Assembly: GCA_050260375.1 (NCBI GenBank)
Contig: JBLNCA010000054.1
Span: 1-27,080, forward strand
Length of the DNA: 27,080 bases
Direction: 5' to 3'
DNA from: DTFZ01 sp050260375
GTDB taxonomy: Bacteria > Bacillota > Clostridia > Christensenellales > SZUA-584
The translations under genes and the position numbers were made by a program. How positions within the stretch are numbered: the first letter of the stretch is position 1; every line of letters begins with the position of its first letter. Below are positions 8,489-15,906 of this stretch, in pieces. The notes beneath the pieces were generated by a model. It ran no database searches. It worked only from the letters and a program-made list of their open reading frames with translations, and was not told the origin of the DNA.

Positions 8489-9841
8489 TTATATGAAGAT
8501 GTCGTTGAGGTCATTTAGATGCTCTATCGTCGTAACCACTACCACGCTGTCGTCTTCGACTATATAGTCTTTGCCCTTGGGTATTATTATTTCGTTATTC
8601 CGCACTATCGTGGCTATTAAAACGTCGTTCTTGATAGGCAGACTGGAAAAAGGAACGCCGAGGTTTTTGGTGGACGCGCTGGCGCTGAACTCCACGACTT
8701 CTGCGGAGTTGCCGACGACGCGGTAAAGCGTCTTTATACGGTTGCCTTTTGTATTCGCCATGTTCCTGACATAACGTATTATCTGGTTGGCGGCGATGTT
8801 TTTTGGGCTTATAACCCTGTTTATGCCGGCGTTGCTTATCACGTCGGCATAGCCAAGCCTGTTTATCTTCGTTATTACTTTAGGCACGCCCTTATATGCC
8901 GCATACAGCGATATAATAAGGTTTTCCTCGTCCATGTCGGTAAGAGCGATGAATGCGCTGTAATCGGTAAGCCCTTCGGCATCAAGCAGCTCCTTGTCTG
9001 TGCCGTCGCCGCTTATTATCATCGCCGAGGGCAAAATCTCGCTTAAATGCTCGCACCTGTCCTGGTCTTTTTCGATTATCTTAACGTCAATGCCGAGGTC
9101 TAGGAGCATATTGCTCAGATAGTAGGCAATAAGGCTGCCGCCCACAATCATTACGGAACGAACCTTCTTCTCGTAATGGCCCGCTAATTTAAGATATTTT
9201 TCGATATTCGCGTAATCCCCGATAATGTGTATATGATCTCCACGGTTGAGTACGAAATCGCCGTTGGGTATGAAAGCTTCATGCTGCCTGTCAACGACGC
9301 CTATCAGAATATCCATGTTCATACTATGCAGGCTGGAAACGGGCTTGCCGGCAAGAAGGTTGTCCTCCTCTATTCTGAACTCGGCCATGAATACCCTGTC
9401 GTCCGCAAACGTGCCCACGCTCAAGGCGGAGGGAAAACTGACAAGCCTCGCTATCTCCTTTGCCGAGGCGAACTCCGGGTTGACCGCCATGCTGAGTCCC
9501 ATCTCTTTTTCAAACATATTAAGCTGTTCGCGGTATTCGGGATTTCTTATTCTCGCTATGGTTTGCTCGGCGCCCAGCTTTTTGCCCATGAGGCAGCAAA
9601 GTATATTGACTTCGTCCATTGAGGTGGCTGCAATAAGAAGGTCGGCCTTCGCTATGCCCGCCTGCTTTAATACGGAAGCGCTCGTGCCGTTGCCCTTGAT
9701 GGTAAAGACGTCGAGCGATTCTAATGACCTTTGCAGTACGTCGTTCCTGTTGTCGATAATCGTAATGTCGTGCCCTTCCCGCGACAGGCTCTCAGACAGC
9801 GTATAGCCGACTTTACCATCGCCGACAATGATTATTTTCAT
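8489..9841 (-). CDS. trkA: TrkA potassium transport regulatory subunit, two RCK domains
   Basis: This is a 450-residue cytoplasmic protein with two tandem RCK units, each a Rossmann NAD(H)-binding domain plus a TrkA-C domain. The first nucleotide-binding motif is MKIIIVGDGKVGYTLSESL at the N-terminus with an acidic IIDNR strand end. The second starts near residue 230 (MIVGGSLIAYYLSNMLLD, then KIIEKD). TrkA-C domains lie near residues 140-220 and 370-450. It gates TrkH in response to nucleotides. An AGAGGG site precedes the ATG at 9841. It is the first gene of the trkA-trkH operon and is transcribed away from ktrB. Confidence 0.94.
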   Translation of the reverse strand: MKIIIVGDGKVGYTLSESLSREGHDITIIDNRNDVLQRSLESLDVFTIKGNGTSASVLKQAGIAKADLLIAATSMDEVNILCCLMGKKLGAEQTIARIRNPEYREQLNMFEKEMGLSMAVNPEFASAKEIARLVSFPSALSVGTFADDRVFMAEFRIEEDNLLAGKPVSSLHSMNMDILIGVVDRQHEAFIPNGDFVLNRGDHIHIIGDYANIEKYLKLAGHYEKKVRSVMIVGGSLIAYYLSNMLLDLGIDVKIIEKDQDRCEHLSEILPSAMIISGDGTDKELLDAEGLTDYSAFIALTDMDEENLIISLYAAYKGVPKVITKINRLGYADVISNAGINRVISPKNIAANQIIRYVRNMANTKGNRIKTLYRVVGNSAEVVEFSASASTKNLGVPFSSLPIKNDVLIATIVRNNEIIIPKGKDYIVEDDSVVVVTTIEHLNDLNDIFI

Positions 9842-9941
9842 ACGTTAAAGCCCTCTTGAAAGATAGTCTTTTAATTAAGCAAAAACCGGCATTTATTCAA
9901 TTATGAGCTGCCGCGCATTGAGCTATATACCGATTCACTTT

Positions 9942-9970
9942 ACCATATTATATAAATAGAGCTATGTCAA
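9942..9970 (-). promoter_or_regulatory. Promoter of trkA-trkH
   Basis: On the minus strand a perfect TTGACA (9970-9965), a 17-nt spacer and TATGGT (9947-9942) form a plausible vegetative promoter about 100 nt before trkA. The 278-nt gap between trkA and ktrB holds this and the oppositely directed ktrB promoter. I saw no c-di-AMP riboswitch of the ydaO type. Confidence 0.55.
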
Positions 9971-10066
9971 TATCATATAAATGAAGCTGCGGTAATAGCC
10001 GAAGAGAAACGGGCGTTAAAAGAGCGGATAATTTGTTCTGGCGCATTATTTCAGCGTTAAACGATA

Positions 10067-10095
10067 TTGTATTTATATTCGCGTTGTGCTATAAT
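10067..10095 (+). promoter_or_regulatory. Promoter of ktrB-ktrA
   Basis: TTGTAT (10067-10072), a 17-nt spacer and a perfect TATAAT (10090-10095) place the transcription start near 10102. The leader is then only about 18 nt, too short for a riboswitch, so control by the c-di-AMP riboswitch known for Bacillus ktrAB is not expected here. Confidence 0.75.
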
Positions 10096-10119
10096 TCCCG
10101 CTCATAAAGGTGTAATAAA

Positions 10120-11499
10120 TTGTTAACGCAAAGAAGAAAATTAAAACTGCATCCGGCTCAGGTAGTAATAGCAGGATTCTTTATGCTCATACTGGCGGGG
10201 GCCGTGCTTCTCTGGCTGCCCTTTTCTGTGCAGTCCGGCAAACACGTGTCGTTCCTCGACGCGTTTTTTACGTCCACATCCGCAGTATGCGTTACCGGGC
10301 TTGTGACGCTCGATCCGGGCACGACGTATACGCTGCTAGGACAGATCATAATAATGCTGCTAATACAGGCGGGGGGCCTCGGGTTTATGACCGTGACGTC
10401 GCTCGCTTATATATTTGTAAGAAAACGCATAACGCTCTCGGAACGCCTCATAATAAGGGAATCGCTAAACGAATTCGACCTTTCAGGGCTCGTTAAAATG
10501 ATAATAAGGATACTTAAGGTCACTTTCGTAGCCGAATTTCTGGGAGCGGCGATACTTGCGACAAGGTTCGTGCCTCTGTATGGCCTTAAGGGCATATATT
10601 TTGGCGTGTTCCACGCGGTGTCGGCGTTTTGCAACGCGGGGTTCGACGTTCTTGGCACGGTAAACGAGCCGTTTGCGAACCTTATACCGTTCCAGTCCGA
10701 CCCGGTTGTAATACTGACAATAGCGGCGCTAATAGTGACAGGAGGCCTGGGGTTCGTTGTTATCACAAACATATTAAGCCCTGAACGTATAAGGAAAAAG
10801 ATGCGCATAACAAGGCACTCAAAGCTAGTGCTTATAATGACCGGTATACTCATAGCAAGCGGTGCGGCGCTCATATTCCTGTTCGAGAACTCGAACCCGC
10901 AGACATTGGGGCCGCAGGATGTGGGCACGAAGATACTAAGCAGCGTGTTTCAGTCTATAACGCCGAGGACGGCGGGGTTCCAGTCGATAAACCAGAACGG
11001 CATGATGCCGGTGACTAAACTGCTCGTAATGATATTGATGTTCATAGGCGCTTCACCTGCGGGTACTGGCGGCGGCATAAAAACGACGACTTTCGCAATA
11101 GTGCTTATGAATGTGTTTACAGTAACGACAGGCCGCAAGGACGCGAATATAATGGGCAGACGGCTTGCGCTCGAAACAATAAGGAAGGCTATGGTCATAT
11201 TCGCATTGTCGCTGCTGCTTGTGTTTTTTGCAGCGTTTGCAATGATTGCGATTGAGCAGTATAAGGGCGGGCTGTTTTCATTTGAGAACATATTCTTTGA
11301 AGTGCTGTCCGCATTCGGCACAGTTGGGCTATCGTGCGGGCTTACGCCGTCATTGAGCGCGGCGAGCAAGATAATATTAATATTTGTGATGTATTGCGGG
11401 CGGGTTGGGCTTATGACGCTGACGTTCGCGCTCGCGGTAAGGACATCTCAAAATAGCGGGAAAATACGGTATCCGGAAGAAAGGTTTATGGTAGGTTAG
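10120..11499 (+). CDS. ktrB: KtrB potassium uptake channel subunit
   Basis: This is a 459-residue membrane protein of the KtrB/NtpJ family, mediating K+ (often Na+-coupled) uptake. The four pore loops are visible: TSTSAVCVTGLVT, AVSAFCNAGFDVLG, SITPRTAGFQSIN and LSAFGTVGLSCGLTP. The IQAGGLGFMTVTSL and ASPAGTGGGIKTTT segments are typical. It starts with TTG at 10120, with AAAGGTG about 7 nt upstream; the next Met is at codon 22, inside the first membrane segment, so the TTG is preferred. Only 1 nt separates it from ktrA. It is a second K+ system next to trkAH, of a different subfamily. Confidence 0.94.
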   Translation: MLTQRRKLKLHPAQVVIAGFFMLILAGAVLLWLPFSVQSGKHVSFLDAFFTSTSAVCVTGLVTLDPGTTYTLLGQIIIMLLIQAGGLGFMTVTSLAYIFVRKRITLSERLIIRESLNEFDLSGLVKMIIRILKVTFVAEFLGAAILATRFVPLYGLKGIYFGVFHAVSAFCNAGFDVLGTVNEPFANLIPFQSDPVVILTIAALIVTGGLGFVVITNILSPERIRKKMRITRHSKLVLIMTGILIASGAALIFLFENSNPQTLGPQDVGTKILSSVFQSITPRTAGFQSINQNGMMPVTKLLVMILMFIGASPAGTGGGIKTTTFAIVLMNVFTVTTGRKDANIMGRRLALETIRKAMVIFALSLLLVFFAAFAMIAIEQYKGGLFSFENIFFEVLSAFGTVGLSCGLTPSLSAASKIILIFVMYCGRVGLMTLTFALAVRTSQNSGKIRYPEERFMVG

Positions 11500-11500
11500 C

Positions 11501-12166
11501 ATGATTAAAAAACAGTTTGTTGTTATAGGAATGGGGCATTTCGGGCAAGCCGTCGCGAAATCGCTATCAAGGCTCGGCGAAGAGGTGCTCGCCGTCGATA
11601 TAGACGAGGAGCGCATCAACGATGTTGCGCCATATGTCACGCACGCCGTGCAGGCCGACGCTACTGATGAAAAGGCGCTTGCAGCACTGGGAATTAGAAA
11701 CTTTGACGTAGCTGTCGTCACGATGTCCACCGACATCGAGGCAAGCATATTCATAACGATGCTGTGCAAGGAGATGGGCGTGAACTTCGTAGTCGCAAAG
11801 GCTCAGAGCGAGCTGCACGGCAAGATGCTTCACAAGACGGGCGCGGACAAGGTAATATACCCGGAGCGCGATATGGGTCTGCGCGTGGCGCACAACCTTG
11901 CCGCCGCCAACATACTCGACTATATCGAGTTAACGGGAGATATAAGGGTAGTTGAGATATTCGCCGTGGAAGAATGGACAGATAAAAGTCTTATGGAACT
12001 CGATTTCCGTAGAAAATATAGCGTCAACGTTATAGCGATTAAGAAAGCGGACGGAACAATGAACACCTTGCCCAAAGGTGTCGACGTAATCGAAAAGGGA
12101 GACCTGCTTATCGTTATTGGCGACCAGGAGAGTATAGAGAAGATGGAGAGGGTGGCAAAGAGGTAA
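11501..12166 (+). CDS. ktrA: KtrA potassium uptake regulatory subunit
   Basis: This is a 221-residue cytoplasmic protein with one RCK-N Rossmann domain (residues about 1-130, FVVIGMGHFGQAVAKSL and acidic AVDIDEERI) and one TrkA-C domain (about 140-221, VVEIFAVEEWTDKSLMELDFR). It forms the octameric gating ring that binds ATP/ADP and opens KtrB. In Bacillus and Staphylococcus the C-terminal domain binds c-di-AMP; whether this protein does cannot be read from sequence alone. The ATG follows the ktrB stop after 1 nt, so translation is coupled. The stop codon abuts a shared bidirectional terminator. Confidence 0.94.
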   Translation: MIKKQFVVIGMGHFGQAVAKSLSRLGEEVLAVDIDEERINDVAPYVTHAVQADATDEKALAALGIRNFDVAVVTMSTDIEASIFITMLCKEMGVNFVVAKAQSELHGKMLHKTGADKVIYPERDMGLRVAHNLAAANILDYIELTGDIRVVEIFAVEEWTDKSLMELDFRRKYSVNVIAIKKADGTMNTLPKGVDVIEKGDLLIVIGDQESIEKMERVAKR

Positions 12167-12206
12167 AACAAAACAGCGACACGATATTTAACGTACCGTG
12201 CCGCTG
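12165..12206 (-). terminator. Terminator of the structured RNA, shared with ktrA
   Basis: CAGCGACACG (12174-12183) and CGTGCCGCTG (12197-12206) form a hairpin. On the minus strand it is ten continuous pairs including one G-U, followed by T runs complementary to 12165-12173. On plus the same position is an A-C mismatch and the T run is shorter. The better fold on minus supports transcription of the structured element from minus, with ktrA also ending here. Confidence 0.75.
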
Positions 12207-12213
12207 CTTTTAA

Positions 12214-12449
12214 GTAAAGATCTGGCCGCCGCTGACATGTCTTGTCTTGCTTTCGGCTAAAGCGGAACGACCCGCCTGGATTCTTGGCCTCTCACGGTAG
12301 CCGGTAAAACCGAATGGCCTAAAAATACGTTCGCCTACATGCACGTCCAGTGCATTAATACTTCCTTCTACCAGTCTTCCAACATAAGCGCCAAAGCGCT
12401 ATTCAAAGTTCAGCATTGTCAGCTCCGGCTAAGGCGGCCATTACTTTAC
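12214..12449 (-). ncRNA. Large structured non-coding RNA, possibly raiA-type
   Basis: The ~236-nt element is closed by a long-range helix: CTTTAC 12444-12449 with GTAAAG 12214-12219, GGCGGCC 12433-12439 with GGCCGCC 12224-12230, and TGTCAGC 12417-12423 with GCTGACA 12231-12237 (plus-strand letters). Inside are hairpins at 12387-12400 (AGCGC stem), 12339-12355 (ATGCAC stem), 12302-12312 (CGGT stem) flanked by GGCC pairs at 12286-12289 and 12316-12319, and 12249-12263 (GCTTT stem). The loop of the last, 12254-12258, is complementary to 12299-12303, a possible pseudoknot. A terminator follows on minus. A possible promoter is TTGAAG (12508-12503), 18 nt, TAAATA (12484-12479). No convincing protein is encoded. 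Size, structure and lineage recall raiA RNA; that identity is a guess, the structure is seen. Confidence 0.75.
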
Positions 12450-12666
12450 GATAATATTTTATGTAGTTTCGCGCGAAATATTTATTTTAGCTGACGCATT
12501 TTCTTCAAATTGTTCCGGAGGGCATTTTGAAAAGGTATAAATATAAAAATGCAAGAAACGCGCTGCGCTGTTTCAAGTAAACGATAAAAAAGGCGCCACG
12601 ATGCGAGTACAACTATAAAATTTGCAATAAATATTCTTAGAAAATGCAAATTGACGAATTTTTTTA

Positions 12667-12695
12667 TTGATTTTTAAAAATGCGGATAGTATAAT
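12667..12695 (+). promoter_or_regulatory. Promoter of the glutamate synthase operon
   Basis: TTGATT (12667-12672), a 17-nt spacer and perfect TATAAT (12690-12695) put the transcript start near 12702, about 158 nt before the first gene. The stretch 12460-12660 upstream is AT-rich and I see no gene in it. Confidence 0.75.
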
Positions 12696-12713
12696 TAAAA
12701 ACAAAAGACATAT

Positions 12714-12790
12714 CCCGGGTTGCCCGGGAAGGGAAACAAAGGCGTTTCGAGGTCCTTGGAAACAAGGGAGGTTTGTCAGCGTCTTTTTTT
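12714..12790 (+). promoter_or_regulatory. Attenuator-like leader of the glutamate synthase operon
   Basis: The leader has a CCCGGG-TTG-CCCGGG hairpin (12714-12728). A second hairpin has a CCTTG stem and GAAA tetraloop (12754-12767) inside a weaker outer pairing of GGCG (12741-12744) with CGTC (12780-12783). A run of eight T follows (12783-12790), all before the first start codon. This looks like an intrinsic terminator inside a 5' leader, so control by antitermination is likely. The glutamine riboswitch (glnA) consensus and the ANTAR-protein double-hexaloop motif were looked for and not found. Confidence 0.6.
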
Positions 12791-12859
12791 TGACCCAAAA
12801 AAGGATTGTTTAAAAGCCCCGTAATACAGTTTGCGGAGGGCATAAAGGGGGATAACCGT

Positions 12860-13948
12860 TTGAAACATGAAGGAGAGATAAGGATACCGTCCGGCTGCGC
12901 CATCAGCGGCATATTAAACCGCAAGGGCGAGCGCTTTTCGGGCGAGACTGTGATGCGCTCTATTTCGCTCATGCGCGACAGAAGCAACGGGCTGGGCGGA
13001 GGCTTTGCGGGTTACGGTATCTATCCTGACCGCAAGGATTATTACGCGCTTCATATATTTTACGACGACCGAGACTCTAAACAGCCCGTCGAAGAGTTTA
13101 TCAACCGTTTTTTCGATGTGGAAAGCTCAGGTAAAATGCCGACGAGAAAAGCGCCCGGTATTGGACGAAGCCCGCTTATATGGCGATATTTCGTTCTGCC
13201 CAAAGCGTTCCGGATGGAAGAGGCGGAGATGGACGAGCAGGAGTTCGTCGCAAAGTGCGTGCTGCGCATAAACAGCGAATTCAAGGGCGCGTTCGTATTC
13301 TCGTCCGGCAAGAACATGGGGGCGTTTAAAGGCGTCGGCTACCCGGAGGACATAGGCAGTTTCTTCATGCTCGAGCAGTACGACGCGTACCTTTGGACGT
13401 CGCACGGCAGATTTCCCACTAACACGCCGGGCTGGTGGGGCGGCGCGCACCCTTTCACGCTGCTTAATTGGTCGGTGGTGCACAACGGGGAGATATCGTC
13501 CTACGACGCCAACAGAAGGTTCGTCGAGATGTACGGATACGAATGCACGCTGATGACGGACACCGAAGTCATAACGTATATAATAGACCTTTTGGTGCGC
13601 AAGCACGGCATGAACCTCCGCGAAGCGGTAAGCGTAATGGCCGCGCCTTTCTGGAGCGAGATAGAGCTGATGGACGAGGAAAAAAAGCGCAAGTTTGAGG
13701 CCATACGCGCCGTTTACGGCTCGGCTCTGATAAACGGGCCGTTCTCGATAATACTCGGCTTTGAGGGCGGCATGATGGCGTTAAACGACAGGATAAAGCT
13801 CCGTCCGCTCGTGGCCGCCGAGAAAGGCGACATGCTGTATGTGGCGAGCGAAGAAGCGGCGATAAGGGTAATCTGCCCGTCGCCCGACAGGGTGTGGTCG
13901 CCGGCAGGCGGGGAGCCGGTATTCGGATTTGTGGAGGGACATAAATGA
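12860..13948 (+). CDS. Glutamate synthase, class II glutamine amidotransferase subunit
   Basis: This subunit hydrolyses glutamine to release ammonia for the synthase subunit. It is a separate protein of about 362 residues equivalent to the N-terminal domain of ordinary GltB. The start is taken as TTG at 12860, with AAAGGGGG 7 nt upstream; an in-frame TTG at 12806 sits in the leader without a site. With this start, the catalytic Cys in PSGCAISG is residue 13, after a short propeptide as in N-terminal nucleophile amidotransferases. NWSVVHNGEISSYDANRR (oxyanion/Asn-Gly motif) and TDTEVITYIIDLL are typical. It overlaps the next gene by 4 bp (ATGA). Confidence 0.9.
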   Translation: MKHEGEIRIPSGCAISGILNRKGERFSGETVMRSISLMRDRSNGLGGGFAGYGIYPDRKDYYALHIFYDDRDSKQPVEEFINRFFDVESSGKMPTRKAPGIGRSPLIWRYFVLPKAFRMEEAEMDEQEFVAKCVLRINSEFKGAFVFSSGKNMGAFKGVGYPEDIGSFFMLEQYDAYLWTSHGRFPTNTPGWWGGAHPFTLLNWSVVHNGEISSYDANRRFVEMYGYECTLMTDTEVITYIIDLLVRKHGMNLREAVSVMAAPFWSEIELMDEEKKRKFEAIRAVYGSALINGPFSIILGFEGGMMALNDRIKLRPLVAAEKGDMLYVASEEAAIRVICPSPDRVWSPAGGEPVFGFVEGHK

Positions 13949-15450
13949 GCTTACAGCTTGTATGGCCGGATTATCTGGTCTTAAGAGATGAAAACAGATG
14001 CATACAATGCGAGGTGTGCGCAAAGCAGTGCGCCAACGAAGTGCACAAGCTCGACCCCGATACCGGCAAAATGGTATCCGACGAGACCAAATGCGTCGAC
14101 TGCCAGCGCTGCGTTGCAATGTGCCCCACGCGCGCGCTTAAGATATGCGTCAACGATTTGGAGTTTAAGCCCAACGCGAACTGGACGCCTACGCTGATAA
14201 AAGAGGTGTACAAACAGGCAGCTTCGGGAGCCGTGCTTCAGTCGGGCATGGGAAACCCGCAGCCTTTTCCGGTGTACTGGGATAAGATGGTGATAAACGC
14301 TTCGCAGGTGACGAACCCTTCGATAGACCCTTTGCGGGAGCCTATGGAAACGGGCGTAATATTGGGGCGCAAGCCCGAAAAGCTGGAATTCGGCTGGGAC
14401 GGCAAGCTGCTGACCAAGATGCCCCCGCAGGTAAAGCTGAATGTACCAATATTGTTTTCGGCGATGTCGTTCGGCTCCATTTCCGGCAACGCTCATGAAG
14501 CGCTTGCGCGTGCCGCGACCGAGCTCGGAACGCTTTACAACACGGGCGAAGGCGGGCTCGCTAAGGAGATGTACAGATACGGCAAGAACACCATTGTGCA
14601 GGTGGCGTCCGGAAGGTTCGGCGTAGACCCGGATTATCTTAACGCGGGCGCGATACTCGAGATAAAGATAGGCCAGGGCGCGAAGCCGGGGCTCGGCGGC
14701 CACCTGCCGGGTGAAAAGGTGGGCGAAGCGGTATCAAAGGCGAGGATGATACCCGAAGGCTCCGACGCGCTGTCGCCCGCTCCGCACCACGACATATATT
14801 CAATAGAAGATTTGCGGCAGCTGATATACTCGCTCAAGGAAGCGACGAATTATACAAAGCCGGTATGCGTAAAGATAGCGGCAGTACACAACGCGGCGGC
14901 TATAGCTTCCGGCATAGCGCGCGCAGGCGCGGACATCATAGCGATAGACGGCTTCAGGGGCGGGACGGGCTCCGCGCCAACTAGGACGAGGGACAACGTG
15001 GGCATACCGATTGAGCTCGCTCTTGCGTCCGTCGACCAGCGACTCAGGGAAGAGAGCATAAGGAACGAGGTGTCGCTGGTAGTCGCGGGCAGCATAAGGA
15101 GCAGCGCGGACGTTGTAAAGGCGATCGCTCTCGGCGCGGACGCGGTGTATATAGCGTCGGCGGCGCTGATAGCGATGGGCTGCCATATGTGCCAGACGTG
15201 CTACACCGGCAAATGCAACTGGGGCATAGCGACGCAGAGGGAAGACCTCGTTAAGCGGCTCAACCCCGACATAGCTACGGAGCGGCTAGTCAACCTCGTT
15301 ACAGGCTGGAAGCACGAGATAGACGAGATGCTGGGCGGCATGGGCATAAACGCTATAGAGAGCCTTCGCGGCAACCGCCTGATGCTGCGCGGCGTGGGGC
15401 TTAACGAGAAGGAGCTTGAGATACTCGGCATCAAGCACGCGGGAGAGTAA
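13945..15450 (+). CDS. gltB: Glutamate synthase FMN subunit with N-terminal ferredoxin domain
   Basis: This 501-residue subunit joins ammonia with 2-oxoglutarate and reduces the product to glutamate on FMN. Two 4Fe-4S motifs lie at the N-terminus (Cys 19, 22, 25, 29 and Cys 50, 53, 56, 60). The FMN barrel follows, with GEGGLAKEMYRYG, KIGQGAKPGLGGHLPGEKV (in two parts), IAIDGFRGGTGSAPTRTRDN and GADAVYIASAALIAMGC. The CHMCQTCYTGKCNWG motif near residue 415 supplies the 3Fe-4S cluster. This is the archaeal-type arrangement, where the central and FMN domains are a free protein carrying its own ferredoxin domain. It overlaps the amidotransferase gene and is followed by an iron-sulfur subunit after 3 nt. 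Confidence 0.93.
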   Translation: MSLQLVWPDYLVLRDENRCIQCEVCAKQCANEVHKLDPDTGKMVSDETKCVDCQRCVAMCPTRALKICVNDLEFKPNANWTPTLIKEVYKQAASGAVLQSGMGNPQPFPVYWDKMVINASQVTNPSIDPLREPMETGVILGRKPEKLEFGWDGKLLTKMPPQVKLNVPILFSAMSFGSISGNAHEALARAATELGTLYNTGEGGLAKEMYRYGKNTIVQVASGRFGVDPDYLNAGAILEIKIGQGAKPGLGGHLPGEKVGEAVSKARMIPEGSDALSPAPHHDIYSIEDLRQLIYSLKEATNYTKPVCVKIAAVHNAAAIASGIARAGADIIAIDGFRGGTGSAPTRTRDNVGIPIELALASVDQRLREESIRNEVSLVVAGSIRSSADVVKAIALGADAVYIASAALIAMGCHMCQTCYTGKCNWGIATQREDLVKRLNPDIATERLVNLVTGWKHEIDEMLGGMGINAIESLRGNRLMLRGVGLNEKELEILGIKHAGE

Positions 15451-15453
15451 TAT

Positions 15454-15906
15454 ATGAAGAAGGTTTACGCTGACGAAAGATGGTGCCTGGGGTGCGGCCT
15501 ATGCAAGGTGTATTGCAGGACGTCGCATTCTCTCACCAAGGATATAATAAAGGCGCACAAGCTGGAGGACCCAAGGCCCGTTGAGCGCCTGCACATAGAG
15601 ACGGGCGATAAGTTTAATTTCGCATTGCAGTGCAGGCATTGCGACGACCCGAAGTGTGTGCAAAGCTGCATAACGGGCGCGATGCAGAAGGACCCGTTAA
15701 CCGGGCTCGTAACGAACGAGGTGGAGCGGTGCGTGGGGTGCTGGACGTGCGTGCTTGTGTGCCCTTTTGGCGCAATAGTGCGCGACGAGGGCAAAAAGAA
15801 GGTGGCCGCGAAGTGCGATTTGTGCTGCGAGATGGGCGAGCCGGAATGCGTAAAGCACTGCCCCAACAACGCCCTTAAATACGAGGACAGGGGGGATAAC
15901 GAGTGA
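15454..15906 (+). CDS. 4Fe-4S electron carrier subunit of glutamate synthase
   Basis: This is a 150-residue cytoplasmic ferredoxin-like protein of the HycB/DmsB type with four cysteine clusters: CLGCGLCKVYC (Cys 11-21), CRHCDDPKCVQSC, CVGCWTCVLVCP and CDLCCEMGEPECVKHCP. It should carry several 4Fe-4S centres and pass electrons from the FAD subunit to the FMN subunit. The ATG lies 3 nt after the gltB stop, and its TGA overlaps the GTG of the next gene by 4 bp, so production is tightly coupled. Homologues serve many oxidoreductases; the assignment to glutamate synthase rests on the operon. Confidence 0.88.
   Translation: MKKVYADERWCLGCGLCKVYCRTSHSLTKDIIKAHKLEDPRPVERLHIETGDKFNFALQCRHCDDPKCVQSCITGAMQKDPLTGLVTNEVERCVGCWTCVLVCPFGAIVRDEGKKKVAAKCDLCCEMGEPECVKHCPNNALKYEDRGDNE

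Noticed and set aside
9842..10119. c-di-AMP (ydaO/yuaA) riboswitch before ktrB
   Set aside because: The promoter lies about 25 nt before the TTG start, leaving no room, and the conserved riboswitch blocks are absent.
12214..12401. A ~60-codon open frame on minus within the structured RNA (reads like GERIFRPFGFTGYRERPRIQ)
   Set aside because: It lacks a start codon with a ribosome site, and the bases are already committed to long-range and local stems, so RNA structure explains the sequence better than coding.
12702..12790. Glutamine riboswitch or ANTAR-type antiterminator in the glutamate synthase leader
   Set aside because: The tetraloop and loop sequences do not fit the two-hexaloop ANTAR motif, and the glnA RNA consensus is absent.
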